A program made the position numbers and the translations under genes. A DNA stretch of 64,000 nucleotides, taken from Isoetes taiwanensis. Lineage: Eukaryota > Streptophyta > Lycopodiopsida > Isoetales > Isoetaceae. Shown here piece after piece: positions 11,080-22,615 of the stretch (position 1 is its first letter; the number at the start of each line of letters is the position of its first letter). Location: positions 13,013,787-13,077,786 of the forward strand of contig JAJEKV010000005.1 of the NCBI GenBank assembly GCA_021234155.1. Reading direction: 5' to 3'. Below the pieces are notes generated by a model. It worked only from the letters and a program-made list of their open reading frames with translations, ran no database searches and had not been told where the DNA came from.

Positions 11080-14000
11080 ATGAAGCGACAAAGGTCGGAT
11101 CAGTCCGGGGAAGTCGCCAAGAACCAAGGGTTTGAAGCCCATGGCAACCCCGAGCCTAAGCCATCGGCGGCGGCGAGGAAACTAAAGACAACTCACGGAA
11201 AATCTTCATTGCGGCCCGAGTTGCTCAAGGTTAGCATTAGACGACTTAGGACCTACAATTTTGATTCGTTTTTTCAGTGCATTTGCAAGTGGTTCATGAT
11301 GTTTGGGGCTCACGAACCACCGGTGTTAGGGGTTACCAAGATGCGGGATCAAAGGGGTTTGGATGGCAGATTTTCTTAAGAAATATGAGCATGTATTGGC
11401 AAAGGCGGAGATCAATAACCATCACATTCCATTGTACTTTGCAAGGGCCTTTGCACTTCATTACAAAGGCATACAAATTATTTGGAATGAGGTAAAGGAG
11501 AATGCTATTTTACGCTAAAAAAGAGCAAAAGGAGTGCGATGTTACACATGCGGTGACCCTAAAATCGTCCAATGTAAAATATGCAAGGTAAATGCCACAG
11601 GTCGGTTTGAAATGCGGATGGATGGGTTGAAGAAATTGGTTGAGAGTAGACTTGTGGATGCTACTATCTTGATTAGCAGATTGAAGGAGTTGAAGGACAA
11701 GAGGAAGCTACTTGAATCCGGAGATTTGCGAGGCTAGAGAGTGAGAGAAGCACATTAAGTAGGGTTGTCCAAAAATCGATGCGCGAGATAAACACTCGGC
11801 TTGCCAAAATTCGATACTAAAGGCAGCGGGGCAGCCAATAGATTTGCAAATGGCATTGGCAAGTCACTTTGAAGAGGAAAAATCAAGTTTTATGGAGGGG
11901 ATGAAAAATTTAACAAAGCCAATCGAAGACATGACTTCGAAGCTGGACATTAGCCCTTTGCCATCCATGAAATCAGCAAGGATTTGGAGATGAATGAAAT
12001 TAGTGAGAGTAGGATAAAGGACATGATGTTACATCTTGAAACATCGGATGTAATTACCTTGCATCCCAGTCCTGTTCTTGCAGTGAGATAGTAAGGCATC
12101 AAATCCTCGTGTGAAGAACACATCTTTGCTCTTGCAATGCATGCCTTGATGATAGTATTTTGGTGTTGCCATCATGTGGACATCCCTATTGCCTTCTTTG
12201 TCTCTCATACAGGTGTCTCTACTTGAACCCGGTGTGTTTTTCATTGTCTTTGGCCTCAAGAACTTACGTGCAAATATGGGAATTTCTACTCAAGGTAATT
12301 TGTTCACTTGATTTCATTTTACGATTGTAGGAATACTTTTTGATATGCAAGTGCTTATTTTTAGATATGTATTTGTTTGGTAGAGTCTTGAATCGACATT
12401 TACCTTCTACATAGACTTAAGTTTTGTTGTTACGGAGAATGAATGTAGTTCAAGGTGCTTGGATTTGGATCTGTACATTCTTTTACGTCATTTACATTTC
12501 TTTCATGTACATGCTTTCTTGCTTCACTTAAATTTTGTCATGTACATGCTTTCTTGCATAACTTACAGACCTGTCTCATGTAGATGCTTTCTTGCATGAC
12601 TTACATTTATTGACACTTTACATTCTTGATTCCTTGTTTGTTAGTTTTGATTACATTTACTTTTTTTTTTGCGAAGCAGGGAGCATCAAGAAACACGAAC
12701 CTCTTTTGTAACGGGTAATGTAAACATGTAGATGATTTATAAACATGTAGAATTTTTTCAGATCGAGTCTAGCTAACTAGCCATTGTCATATCAGGTGTG
12801 AAGCCATTCCTTGAAGGAAGAACCTTGCTACCTAAATTCTCGGATGTTTTGAACCTAAACCAACCAAGGATGATGCCATGTCGTGGGACTCCTTCTACAT
12901 CAGCATCACCTATTAAGGCATTCTCTCACAGCTCGGGAAAGACAGAATCAGGAAAGTTTGTGGAGATGGCAATGCCTAGAATCAGTAAGTTCAAATTTAA
13001 TTGAGTTGATATAAGCTTCAATATTATTTCAGGTTGCTAATTTGTAAGATGTGTGATTGCAGGTGGAATTAGTCTTCAAGAGGAGATCCCAAATTTGGAT
13101 GCCGAGTTGGCTTCCTTGACTCAGCAACAGGTTCCTATCAAAGGTGAGCAGACACTTTTATTTTTGTATGGTGTCATCATTAATTTAGCTTATATTTGTC
13201 CATTCATACAGCTGAAGTAGGTGGCGAGAATATTGACCAAAAATCCCTACCCGCCACGAGAAAAGTACCAGCCATTGTTGAGGGTTTCTACAATAGGTCG
13301 CCATTTAATGAATGTTCTTTTAACTTGTTTTCGATAGTATAGGTATTTAGCTACTTAATTCTTTAGTTGTGTTTGTCTTACACTACCTATTCGAGCACTT
13401 CATATGTACTTGCTGGTCTTGAAGCTCAATATGTTTTCCATTTCTTTGCCCGAAAAAAATGGCGTGAGACTTGCTTTAGCTAGTTTTGGTTTTAAAGCTC
13501 ATCAAGCGGTAACATTTGTTCATGAGGTGCATATTCTCCTAGCTGGTTATGGCGGATGAAGATAAGAAAGCACCAGCAGACTATAGAAGCGATTATCGTG
13601 AAGGAGGAGGATGCTCCCCAAATAACAAGCGGAAGCTTCGAGCGGAAAGGATGCACCGGCTAAGAGTGCAGCTAAGAAAAGGTATGCACTTCATCTTAAC
13701 TCACACCATTTCTTCAACTCACACCATTTCTTGTAGGCAAAAATCATTTGAAAACACAAAATCTCTTGAAGATTCTAAATCGGTGAAGAATCGATCTTTG
13801 ATCTGCAAGGTAATATTATGAAACATTTGTTTTATGCACCGCATGATACTTGACACTTCAATTTGATCCTTGTAGGAGCATGCGTGGCTGTGTTCTTACG
13901 CCTTTCGTGCCTTTCAAGGATAGCCCCCCGATCCTCCCATGAAGGTGGTCGATATTGACCTTGAAGAACTCGTGCACCCGGATCAAGAATGACAAGCCGC

Positions 14001-14720
14001 CTTATTGAGCTGTATGGCAGGTATGCACAAGGTGTTGTAGATGTAATTCTAATTTCATCTCCTATTCTTTGTGTATTTATAATGAAGTATAATTATGACC
14101 TTATCTTCTTGTAGGTACCTGCATCATAATTTGCCATCGGAGTGGAAGAACAAGATTTTCTTTTATCCATCTTTTAACTTTCACTTGTTCAAGGAAGCTC
14201 TGACAAGTAAAAGAAAAAACCGAGGCCTCAAGAAACATTGTAGATATCGTGAAGCGAGGGGAATGAAAAGGGCTGGTTATGTCAAAATGCCGGTATGTTC
14301 TTCTACGGGTGCTTGAGAATGAGCACTTTGTGTTGGCTATATTTGCCTTTGCAGAAGGGAATCCTATAGTTCTTCGTGCACCATCGATTCATATATTGAA
14401 TAGTCTGAAAGCTTTTGCGACAAATGAGAAGGCAATTAGAGGGTATGCATTTCTATCTACTTTCTCCCATTCCTGTCTACTTAAATATTTACATTTCTAC
14501 TTTTAAATGTGCATGTGCGGGCTTCATCATGCGAGATATTGACTCAATCAATGAGTCAAACCTCAAAGCGGTGTTGATTTTATTCGAGAAATAATGTGAA
14601 GGGGCTTGAACATCTTGAAGTACCTCGGCAGCCCGATCTGTCAATTGCGGCTTGTATGTGATGGCTGCATGCACAAATTTGTAAAACGCGGTTGTCGGAA
14701 ATAAGGAGTTGAAGGTAAGT
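11080..14720 (+). pseudogene. multi-exon transposon-type gene with Ulp1 (C48) domain
   Basis: A chain of forward exons with good GT-AG borders. A basic N-terminus starts at 11,080. A helical segment follows (FLKKYEHVLAKAEI, 11,370-11,470), then a Cys-rich CxxC...CxxC segment at 11,540 and a coiled-coil stretch to about 12,000. Further exons begin after AG acceptors at about 12,795, 13,063, 13,212, 13,740, 13,875 and 14,115. The last exons carry an NEHFVLAIF segment (the His region of Ulp1 cysteine proteases) near 14,314 and an NCGLYVM segment near 14,645, preceded in another frame by VPRQP (the Gln-x-Asp/Asn-Cys-Gly region). Ulp1-like proteases remove SUMO-type modifiers, and plant DNA transposons often carry one. 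Frame changes and stops make this copy a remnant. Confidence 0.5.
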
Positions 14721-15291
14721 GTCAATTCTCTTGCAAGCTTTTAGTTTACACCATTTTTACATTTTGTTTGCTTTAATGCACTATGCACGAGGTTACAGCA
14801 GGCTGGTTTTCACCGCGATTATCGCTAGGTCGGTGAGCATATGCGCAAGAAGCCACAGCTTAAGCGGTGTGAAGATGGAGAAGCCATTGATGTGTCGATT
14901 GGTAGATGAATCTAACCATTTGTTTATGAGTTTTGTGGATGAGCGGGTTGTTTTCAGATTTGATCAACACTTGGTTTATGCTCGATATCATAAGCACGTA
15001 TAAAATTCGGATCTTGGTAATACCTTGAGCGCCTAATGGAATCACTGCATAAAAATCAGACTTTGTTTTGGCCTAGTTGCCTTCAAAATTTCGGATGTAC
15101 TTGGCGAGTGCCTCAACCAATTAATTTTGAAAAAATGACATAAGTTGTGCCATATGGCATTATTCTAAAGCATGTATCGGTTTTACGCGGTGTCAATTTA
15201 TCCCAAGTGTTTTGTATGTCTTTCATTTCTCCTGTTCTTAAATTATCCTCATAAAAGTTCTACCACTTATTGACAACTTAAGCTCATATTA

Positions 15292-15427
15292 GATGAGTGC
15301 TTCAAGATGATGAATGTGAGGTCATGATCTTACATGACTTGATCATTTGAGATGGGTTGGATGAGTGCTCCAAGATGATGAATGTGAGGTCATGATCTTA
15401 CATGACTTGATCATTTGAGATGGGTTT
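15292..15427. repeat. 68-bp tandem duplication
   Basis: Two nearly identical units, 15,292-15,359 and 15,360-15,427, each starting GATGAGTGCT and containing GAGGTCATGATCTTACATGA. Only one or two bases differ, so the duplication is recent. Confidence 0.85.
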
Positions 15428-16029
15428 GATGATAGTGTATGCTTGATACATCCCATTTCTTTTCCGACTCACTAAGTCCCCAACACTTGACTTACGAGTG
15501 CGGTGACTTCGGACTCGGACTATGTACCTTCACATTCTTCTGCGGCAACCTCTGCTTTTCGGACTCCAACTTTTCATGGGGTCCATGGCGAGGGAGGTGA
15601 AGGTACAAATTGACTTGATGGATACACTTTCATCCCCCTCGAAATGTTAGTGCAAGGTATTTCAGTTTTTTTTTTGATAAGTGCACACTTTTTTGCTTCC
15701 ATCCCATCTTTGTGACTTCATGATCTGAGCCCATGGGATTGAGATGGACAAGTGCATTGACAATTTTGTAATCTCGACCATGTACATGAGATATAGTTGT
15801 AAATTTTGACATGTACATGAGATACGATTTGTAAATTTTGAAGTCGACCATGTCAATATTTTGACATTGTGAACATGTACACTATTTTGACATTTAACCA
15901 CCTCTATCTAAATATATAAAATCTCTATCTCCTTCAAATCGGACACTTCATAGAACTATCATGCCTAGCATCCAAAGCATAAATTCTGCACAAAATTGTC
16001 GGAGCACAATTAGGAGGAGATGTTAATAA

Positions 16030-16440
16030 GTTGTATAAGTGGTCAAGATGTCAAACATTGCACAAAAGTACTAGCACTTTGTGCACAAGTGTTAAATAAT
16101 TCTACGCTATAAGTGGTGAGGACAAGATGTCAACACTTGTGCACAAGGTGTTAACACTTTGTGCACAAGTGTTAACTACTGTGCTGCGTGTTAAATAACT
16201 TGTATAAGTGGCAAGGGAAAAAAAAAAAACTTCGTGTCCCTTTTTTTATTTTTACAAGGTCAATAATGTCTTGCCAAGGTTCAAGACCTTTGTGCAACTT
16301 GTGTCAAGATGTCAAACCTTGCACAAGGTGTTAACACTTTTTGCACTTTGTGTCAAGATGTCAAACCTTGCACAAGGTGTTAACACTTTGTGCACTTTGT
16401 GGCAAGATGTCAAACCTTGCACTTTGTGTTAACACTTTTA
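16030..16440. repeat. minisatellite, 49-bp core
   Basis: Units starting CAAGATGTCAAACCTTGCAC repeat at about 16,306, 16,355 and 16,404, each followed by GTGTTAACACTTT. Looser copies with TTGTGCACAAGTGTTAA extend back to 16,030. Confidence 0.75.
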
Positions 16441-16906
16441 ATTTTACAAGGTCAATAAAGACCCCACCAATTCTAAAGTAGCCAAAGTTATGGTTTAGGG
16501 TACAACATAAGTGTCCCCATATAAGTCCCCCATTCTAAAGGATACAATATAAGTGTCCCCATTGTTTAAAAAGAGGCATCTTGAGCTATGTCGGTATAAG
16601 TTGTCTTGTAAGCCCTGGATCAAACAAGCAAATTCAAAACCACAACACTAGGCACTTCCAAAATGGCTCTTACCATATATACACTCACGAAATATGAACC
16701 ATTAACCTAAGGTAGCCATTAACCTTGAGTTTTCAAGTACAAGTACAAGTGTCTCAAGTACATGTACAAGTGTCTTGAACCTACCTGCTGCCAATGTATT
16801 CACTTTAATATTGAAAACAAGTGATCAGAATTGTTCTGCTGGCCAAACACATGACAATAATTATGTAGCGATGTACAAAAGGTAAACTTGATACAAAGAC
16901 AGAAAT

Positions 16907-19900
16907 TCACGGTACATCTACAATCTCAGGGTGATTTCCTAATAGCATCTCGTGCCAATACTGAGACAGTTCATATGCATAAGCAGCACCTTTTATCTTG
17001 TGCTTGACTGGCTCCAATGCGAAGCGAACCCCTATTACAGACTCGGGAGGGACAAAAACCTTCTTCTCTTTTAGTAACCTGTACTTCTGATGGCAGCTAG
17101 GGATCAGCTCGAAGTAGTTGCCTGTAATAACCTCATCACCTCTGAAAAATAAGTTTCCATAGTCATCCATGGTATCTACCTCGAGTACATGTTTTACCGA
17201 TTGCATTGAAGGATATAATAAGGGACCCCCTCATGATTTATGCAGGTGTGAAGCATCAAAATAATCACCAAACTGCGGCGTCTCGTCAATATTATCCTCG
17301 TCATTTGCCCATAAATCCTCGGCCTCATCAACATCTCGGGATTGATCTTACTAATTGGCTCTAGTTTTCGCAACTCCACCTACCACAATGGTCGGCATTC
17401 TCACAAGCGAGGCCAATTAAAATTGATGCATGCTTTGCAAAAACATGAAAGAGGTGCGCACAATAATTTTGTAGCATCGTTTGAGTCTATTGAAGACACA
17501 CAATGAAGTGATTGCCGCCTTTTCTTTGGAAGTACATCATGTGCTTGGGACCGATCAATGTCAGTCACCTCCCGAATACCCTCTCCACATCTGATTTTTT
17601 TCTCCCTCAATACTTGACACGCCTTGATTCTTTGCATCTTTTACTATCTTCCCATCCTTTTTCCTTTGTTACGCTTCAAGCCACAATTTAGAGATTGCCC
17701 CTTCCCCATCGTGTGTTCCCTTCCCATGTCACGAACCAAAGAAATTCCACGCATTCTTATCTTATGTTGAACATGGTATCTTGTCACATGATAGAATGCT
17801 CTTCTAGATTTAAGGCGGGCTGCACAACCATCGGACCAAACCAAATGGTATTTCAAATGGCCACCACCATTCTCTTGCAACCATTTGAGGTGCATCTTGA
17901 ATGCATCTTATGCTGAAGTGGGTATCATGAGTTTTGTCGATGCGAAATAAATGAGTGCACACATTTTCTCAATCGCCATTTACCTTGAACATGGTGATAT
18001 GAACGAGAATACTAATTTGTTCATTGTACCAATCTTTGAGCTTGAATCTCGTTGAATGGCTTCAAAGTATAATTTTCGGAAAAATCAACAAGCGATAGCA
18101 GATAAATCGTTAGCGAAGTGTTAGGTATGCATTCTTTGAGCTGCTTGCTTTGCCAATGTGCCACAAAATTGTGATATATAAACTTAGACATATGGTTGAA
18201 CATCTTTCCAACATCTCCTTTGCCTTTGCCCTTCTTGTCAACTAACCCGAGCCGGGAAGTTCCCTTTTTGAAGGTTCATTAACATAGTTATAGACTTGCC
18301 AATCGGTAGAATCCTCGATGCTTCCATCCTTCTCTCACGGGACACAACTCAATTGCTTGTTTCCCCAAGTTGTCACATTTTGTTTCCATGTAGGCTAGCT
18401 TGTGCCACTCCTCATCGGTAGCCCTCGGGCATACCATGGCTCTCCAAAGCGTGCTCACATTATCATAATACGCTTCTTGGCTTGGCAAATCCAGGCATTA
18501 ACCTGAAGCACACACATTGCAATTGCAAGTACAATTCTCGTGGAATTTTGACCTCATCATATTGAAAGCCTTCTTATATAAATCTTTTGCTCATGCTTCA
18601 CTGTGGCCGGGTATTCCTCTCCTTTAGCTTTCGTGTATGCAAGAAGGTTTTAAGTATTGAATTGCACGATGCCAATTTTGACTTTTGGATCTTTCGATCA
18701 ACAAAGATTTGGTATAATTCAGCTGCAAAAGTACTTTGTCGAGAATCTTACAAAATATTAGAATGTACATTCTATATGTTTTTTAATGTATCTTCCACAT
18801 TCTTACATCTAAGTACTTTCTTCCTCAAAACCCCACATCCTTACATAATAGCTACTCTATGAAAAGCATTCACATATTTTCTTGACATCTACTACATTCC
18901 CTAAAGTAGCTTCCTTTAGTTTTATTTTCTTACATCTATAGCACATCTCTAGGTTAGCTTCAAGTATACCTTCAAGTTGGATTCAATGTAAAGCATGTCA
19001 ATATAACTTCTACAAGAAAAACTGAATAACATTTCTTGATGCATGATGTGGAACATGCTTGTCTGAGAGAAAAAGACTCTTGTCACTGCAAAAATGTAGA
19101 AAACATCTACATGACTACATACATTCCTAGCTAAAAGTACATTTGATGTTCGGATCGAAAATTCAAAAACTATGTGACTCCTCCATGACCCTAAAATACT
19201 AGCATGTACATGTGTAATGTCGATGTCTTGAATTGGTTGGATCCTCTTCTTCATGACATCTCTTACCTTTGGTGATACTTTTTGTATTATCTAACCAGAG
19301 CTGAACAACTCTGTCCTTCATAGCCTGATCTATGGCATTTTTTCTTGGCTTTCGTCCTGCTAATGCCCACAGATTTGCTCCACACGGTGACATTTTTTTC
19401 CTCCTTTCTGCTGCTAGCTTCATATTTCTAGGATGCAATTTGAGGATTTTGGTTTTGCGATTGTGATGTGGCTGTAATACTCCTTCCTTTCCAACTACCA
19501 TGGAAAGAACAGCGTGTGTTTTGACAAGCTTGTCATTGCTATTAGCACGTTTCACTTCTTGGAGGCCATCCTTAAGGTTTTCAAATAAATCTCTTTTCAC
19601 AATAGCCTCTTTAGGCCTTCCAACAATAGGGCCAAATAAAAAGTCAATCTACTATCCCGGAGCAATTTTCCGGCAAAAGTTTTTTTTTGTTTTTGGATTC
19701 AATCTAGAAACTTGATTTAGTATGTGATTCATGAGAATCATTCACCCTTCTTCTAATCTGTTTTGTCCCATATCCGGCCTCTCTCTTGCATCTTTTTGAT
19801 GAAGATTGGTTGTCCCCAGAAGAAATGCATGTAGAGTCCTCCTCAATAGCAAAATTCGAATCTGATGGTAAGTCCTCCTCAAGAACAAGATCCGAATCTG

Positions 19901-19955
19901 TTGTTGCTGGTGAATTTGATTCTGCCATAGCTTCATACATTCCAAGATCGATCAA
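16907..19955 (-). pseudogene. second DDE-type transposase remnant (DFSENY/SDG/GKG family)
   Basis: Read right to left. An acidic/Ser-rich N-terminus lies at 19,955-19,704 and a basic segment with LWLDNTKS at 19,600-19,260. An EWHKLAYMETKCDN Cys segment follows at 18,488-18,288. HNF and WQ lie at 18,203-18,100, followed by DFSENY and NEIQ near 18,040-18,070. Next come HLVWSDGCAARLKSRRAFY at 17,850-17,780 and a degraded MGKG, then a Cys segment (CFCKAC) near 17,420. The C-terminal part has EGVPYYI at 17,215 and a 99-residue frame at 17,206-16,907. DFxENY, (W/S)DG and the HGKG-DG-GA-KR region are the catalytic landmarks of an RNase H-fold family widespread, as I recall, as uncharacterised proteins in plants and animals. 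Frame shifts show it is inactive. It is unrelated in motif to the DUF7869-like copies. Confidence 0.6.
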
Positions 19956-20333
19956 ACAGGCATAGAAATGGGGATCCTATTCTTGGTTCCAATGAGAAAG
20001 GGGTTTCAATCCGGTAGCTTCAATCCTGTGGAGGGAGTTCAAAACTCAAAACGTGCCCCCAAATTCGTGGGTTGCCAAAAATAATTGCAAAAGAATCTCC
20101 GTGGACCAAAAGCATTAATGATAAATGACCCATGTAAAATTCAAATTTTACCTTAAATTCACTTTAAGCTAGTGTATTTTTTTACATCAATTTGCAAGAA
20201 ATACAAGACACCCTTTCATGCTTCTACCCAACAACTCCAAAGTAAAGTAGACTTAATAGATTGTAGGATGCTGCAAAACTCTCTTCGATTGGCTTATGAA
20301 CAAGACAAGCACGCGAGTATAACCAGGTATCAG

Positions 20334-20337
20334 ATTG
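20334..20337. other. target site duplication ATTG (left)
   Basis: ATTG directly precedes the left terminal repeat and is repeated at 32,897-32,900 directly after the right one. Confidence 0.85.
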
Positions 20338-20369
20338 AACCATCATTCAATTAAATTGGGATTATGTCT
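20338..20369. repeat. left terminal inverted repeat (32 bp)
   Basis: Identical, as reverse complement, to 32,865-32,896. The adjacent inner sequence TATTCCAAAATCGCGCC is shared with the right end of the 1,658-bp element (type I end). Confidence 0.9.
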
Positions 20370-20699
20370 ATTCCAAAATCGCGCCGTATAAGCCTTTTAT
20401 TGACCATTATATTGAATTAACCACACTTTTGCACTGATTTCATTTTCGGGCTAGGAAGATGCATTTTATGTTGAAATGCAAAGGCATCCAAATATTCGGT
20501 GCAAATGACCCATATTATGAAAGAATGTTGGCAATATAAAAAGTAGGAAATTGCTTATTAATTCGTACAATCACCGACGACAACGAAATCTAAACATTGA
20601 AATTGTAGTGTTTTACGAATAAATAACAGCAAGCAAGTTGCTACAAAACGAGATTTTTGGTCAAATCGCGCGTAAGCGCGATTTTATTCAAGATAAATA

Positions 20700-22600
20700 A
20701 CGTATTATAGTGGAACATAAACTTTAAAACTAATCCGAATCATCGCCGACAAAGGCTGCGGCGGTGTCGAGATCCTATCGATCATGAACAAACCATGCTC
20801 GATTCCATATAAGATGGATTACAACATCAAAGGGATCAGGATAGAAGTTTTGACGGATTCATAGCAACGACATCAAGCCAGTCCCGAAGTTCTATTTCTA
20901 GCTCAGCGGCACTCGGCAGAGAGGTGCATGGTTCATCTGGCGAGGGTAATAGAATGTGCCATAATAACAAGCGGATGGAGCCCGGGCCAGATGGTTTGCC
21001 AATTTCATGCATACCTATTTATAGACACCTAAATTATTGATGGTATATACATACAAATTATTGCAAGTATAGCAAAACCATACACATAATATAAAAGAAC
21101 AATACGCATACGTAACCAATAATGCCGATATAAGAACACAATAAATATTCGAAAGAGGTTGGTGTAAAGTATATTTCATATTCAAAACTTTTGGAAAGTG
21201 TATTTCTGTATACATATATATCAAAAAGTTCCCTTTCTAGAACGATCTTTCTCTAGGTCCCCTGTCAATTTCCTGTCCGATTAAGTTTAAGGGTATAGTG
21301 TTTGTATCTCTTCTAACCGTTTTTCCTGTAGCTATTTCAGTGCAAGATCGCGACAAAAAGGGGGAAGTCATCTTTGTCAAAATCTTCGGGATGATAGGAT
21401 GGTGGATTTAGTGATCTGTGGATCGATTGAAGCAACACTTCAAGGCGTCATCATCAACTATAATGATGTCTTCCTTCTCCGAATGCCCAAGTCATCCATC
21501 ATGTCGCTCAAGCATTTCACAAATATTTTTTACTGTAGGATCCTTCGGGTTATTGAATGACTTACATTTGCTCTCGATCCCAAGCGGATGCCCAATCTCT
21601 ATGTAACTTCGGGAACTACTCTCAAAACTTCTGTATATTTCTATTCTCCATCGACGACCAAATTAAATGAAATAAAGTGAAAGCTTGGTCTAACATCTCC
21701 TTCGAATCTGGCCCGCGGATATACCCATTTCAGACTGTCTCAAATGGTTTTACGTGCATACCATGATAAAGGGAATTGTGCTTTAGGTAACGTTTTGCGA
21801 GAGCACTCCATTCAAATCGAACAGGAATTTTCGAGGAAACTGGATTAGGGTGCGTAATAATAAAGTACACACTTGTGAGACAAGGAAAAAGAAAATTGAA
21901 ATCGCCGGGGCGGCGATTTTCAATTTCGTTTTTGAAGAATTGAAATCGCTACCTGGCGCCGATTTTCATTTCGTTTGAATAACATACCTTTACGGTTCTG
22001 TTCAACATCCGCAATGATGAGCTTACTCTCGGCGTCTTGAGGGAAGTGAAGCCACATCACTTAGTGTTTGAACTAAGGTTGATACTTCATTACTCTTTAT
22101 GCTAACCCGACTTGAAGCTTTCCGAATCCTTTGTATCATCTAGGATTTTGTCTTCCGTTTGCGTTACCTACATCCACTTCCGATTCGGATTTTCCAATGT
22201 GATTGGAATGATAGGCACGCTCTCGGCCGCATAGTTAACTGCCGCTTGTCGATATTCTTCTTTATGTGCTCCATATGCTTTCTCATTTCTTCCGCTCTGC
22301 AGCCCGGATCTGCCAGTAATTAGGACTTAGATTTTGGAAGCTTTATTTTTGCACTACCTAGCGGACCCTAGGTGCCACCTCTAGCACTTTCTCGTAAAAA
22401 AATATCAAGGAAGTCCTTGGCTTGACCATCGAGACCACACTTTGGCATTTTCTAGCTAGCTTGAGCTTCCCTACCGACATAACCTCAGACATGAAACTCC
22501 CAACACGTAGACTCTAAAGGGCGAAGGCTTCAATCGAAAACTTCGAAGGGCCAAAGAAAACCCGTACTTATTCAGCCTCCCTTATCTTGTCAGTAGCTCA
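20700..22600 (-). pseudogene. possible downstream coding segments of the cargo gene
   Basis: Only fragmentary reverse-strand coding character is visible, for example a segment with EEMRKHMEHIKKNIDKRQL near 22,300-22,240. Stops are frequent, and two palindromes interrupt it near 21,900 and 21,950. I cannot say whether it continues the same gene. Confidence 0.25.
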
Positions 22601-22615
22601 TACTTGATTGGTGAA

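Larger units (their letters stand above)
14730..16900. other. intergenic, tandem repeats only
   Basis: No coding signal. Contains the tandem duplication at 15,292-15,427 and the minisatellite at 16,030-16,440. Near 16,500-16,560 the phrase ATAAGTGTCCCCAT also occurs twice. Confidence 0.5.
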
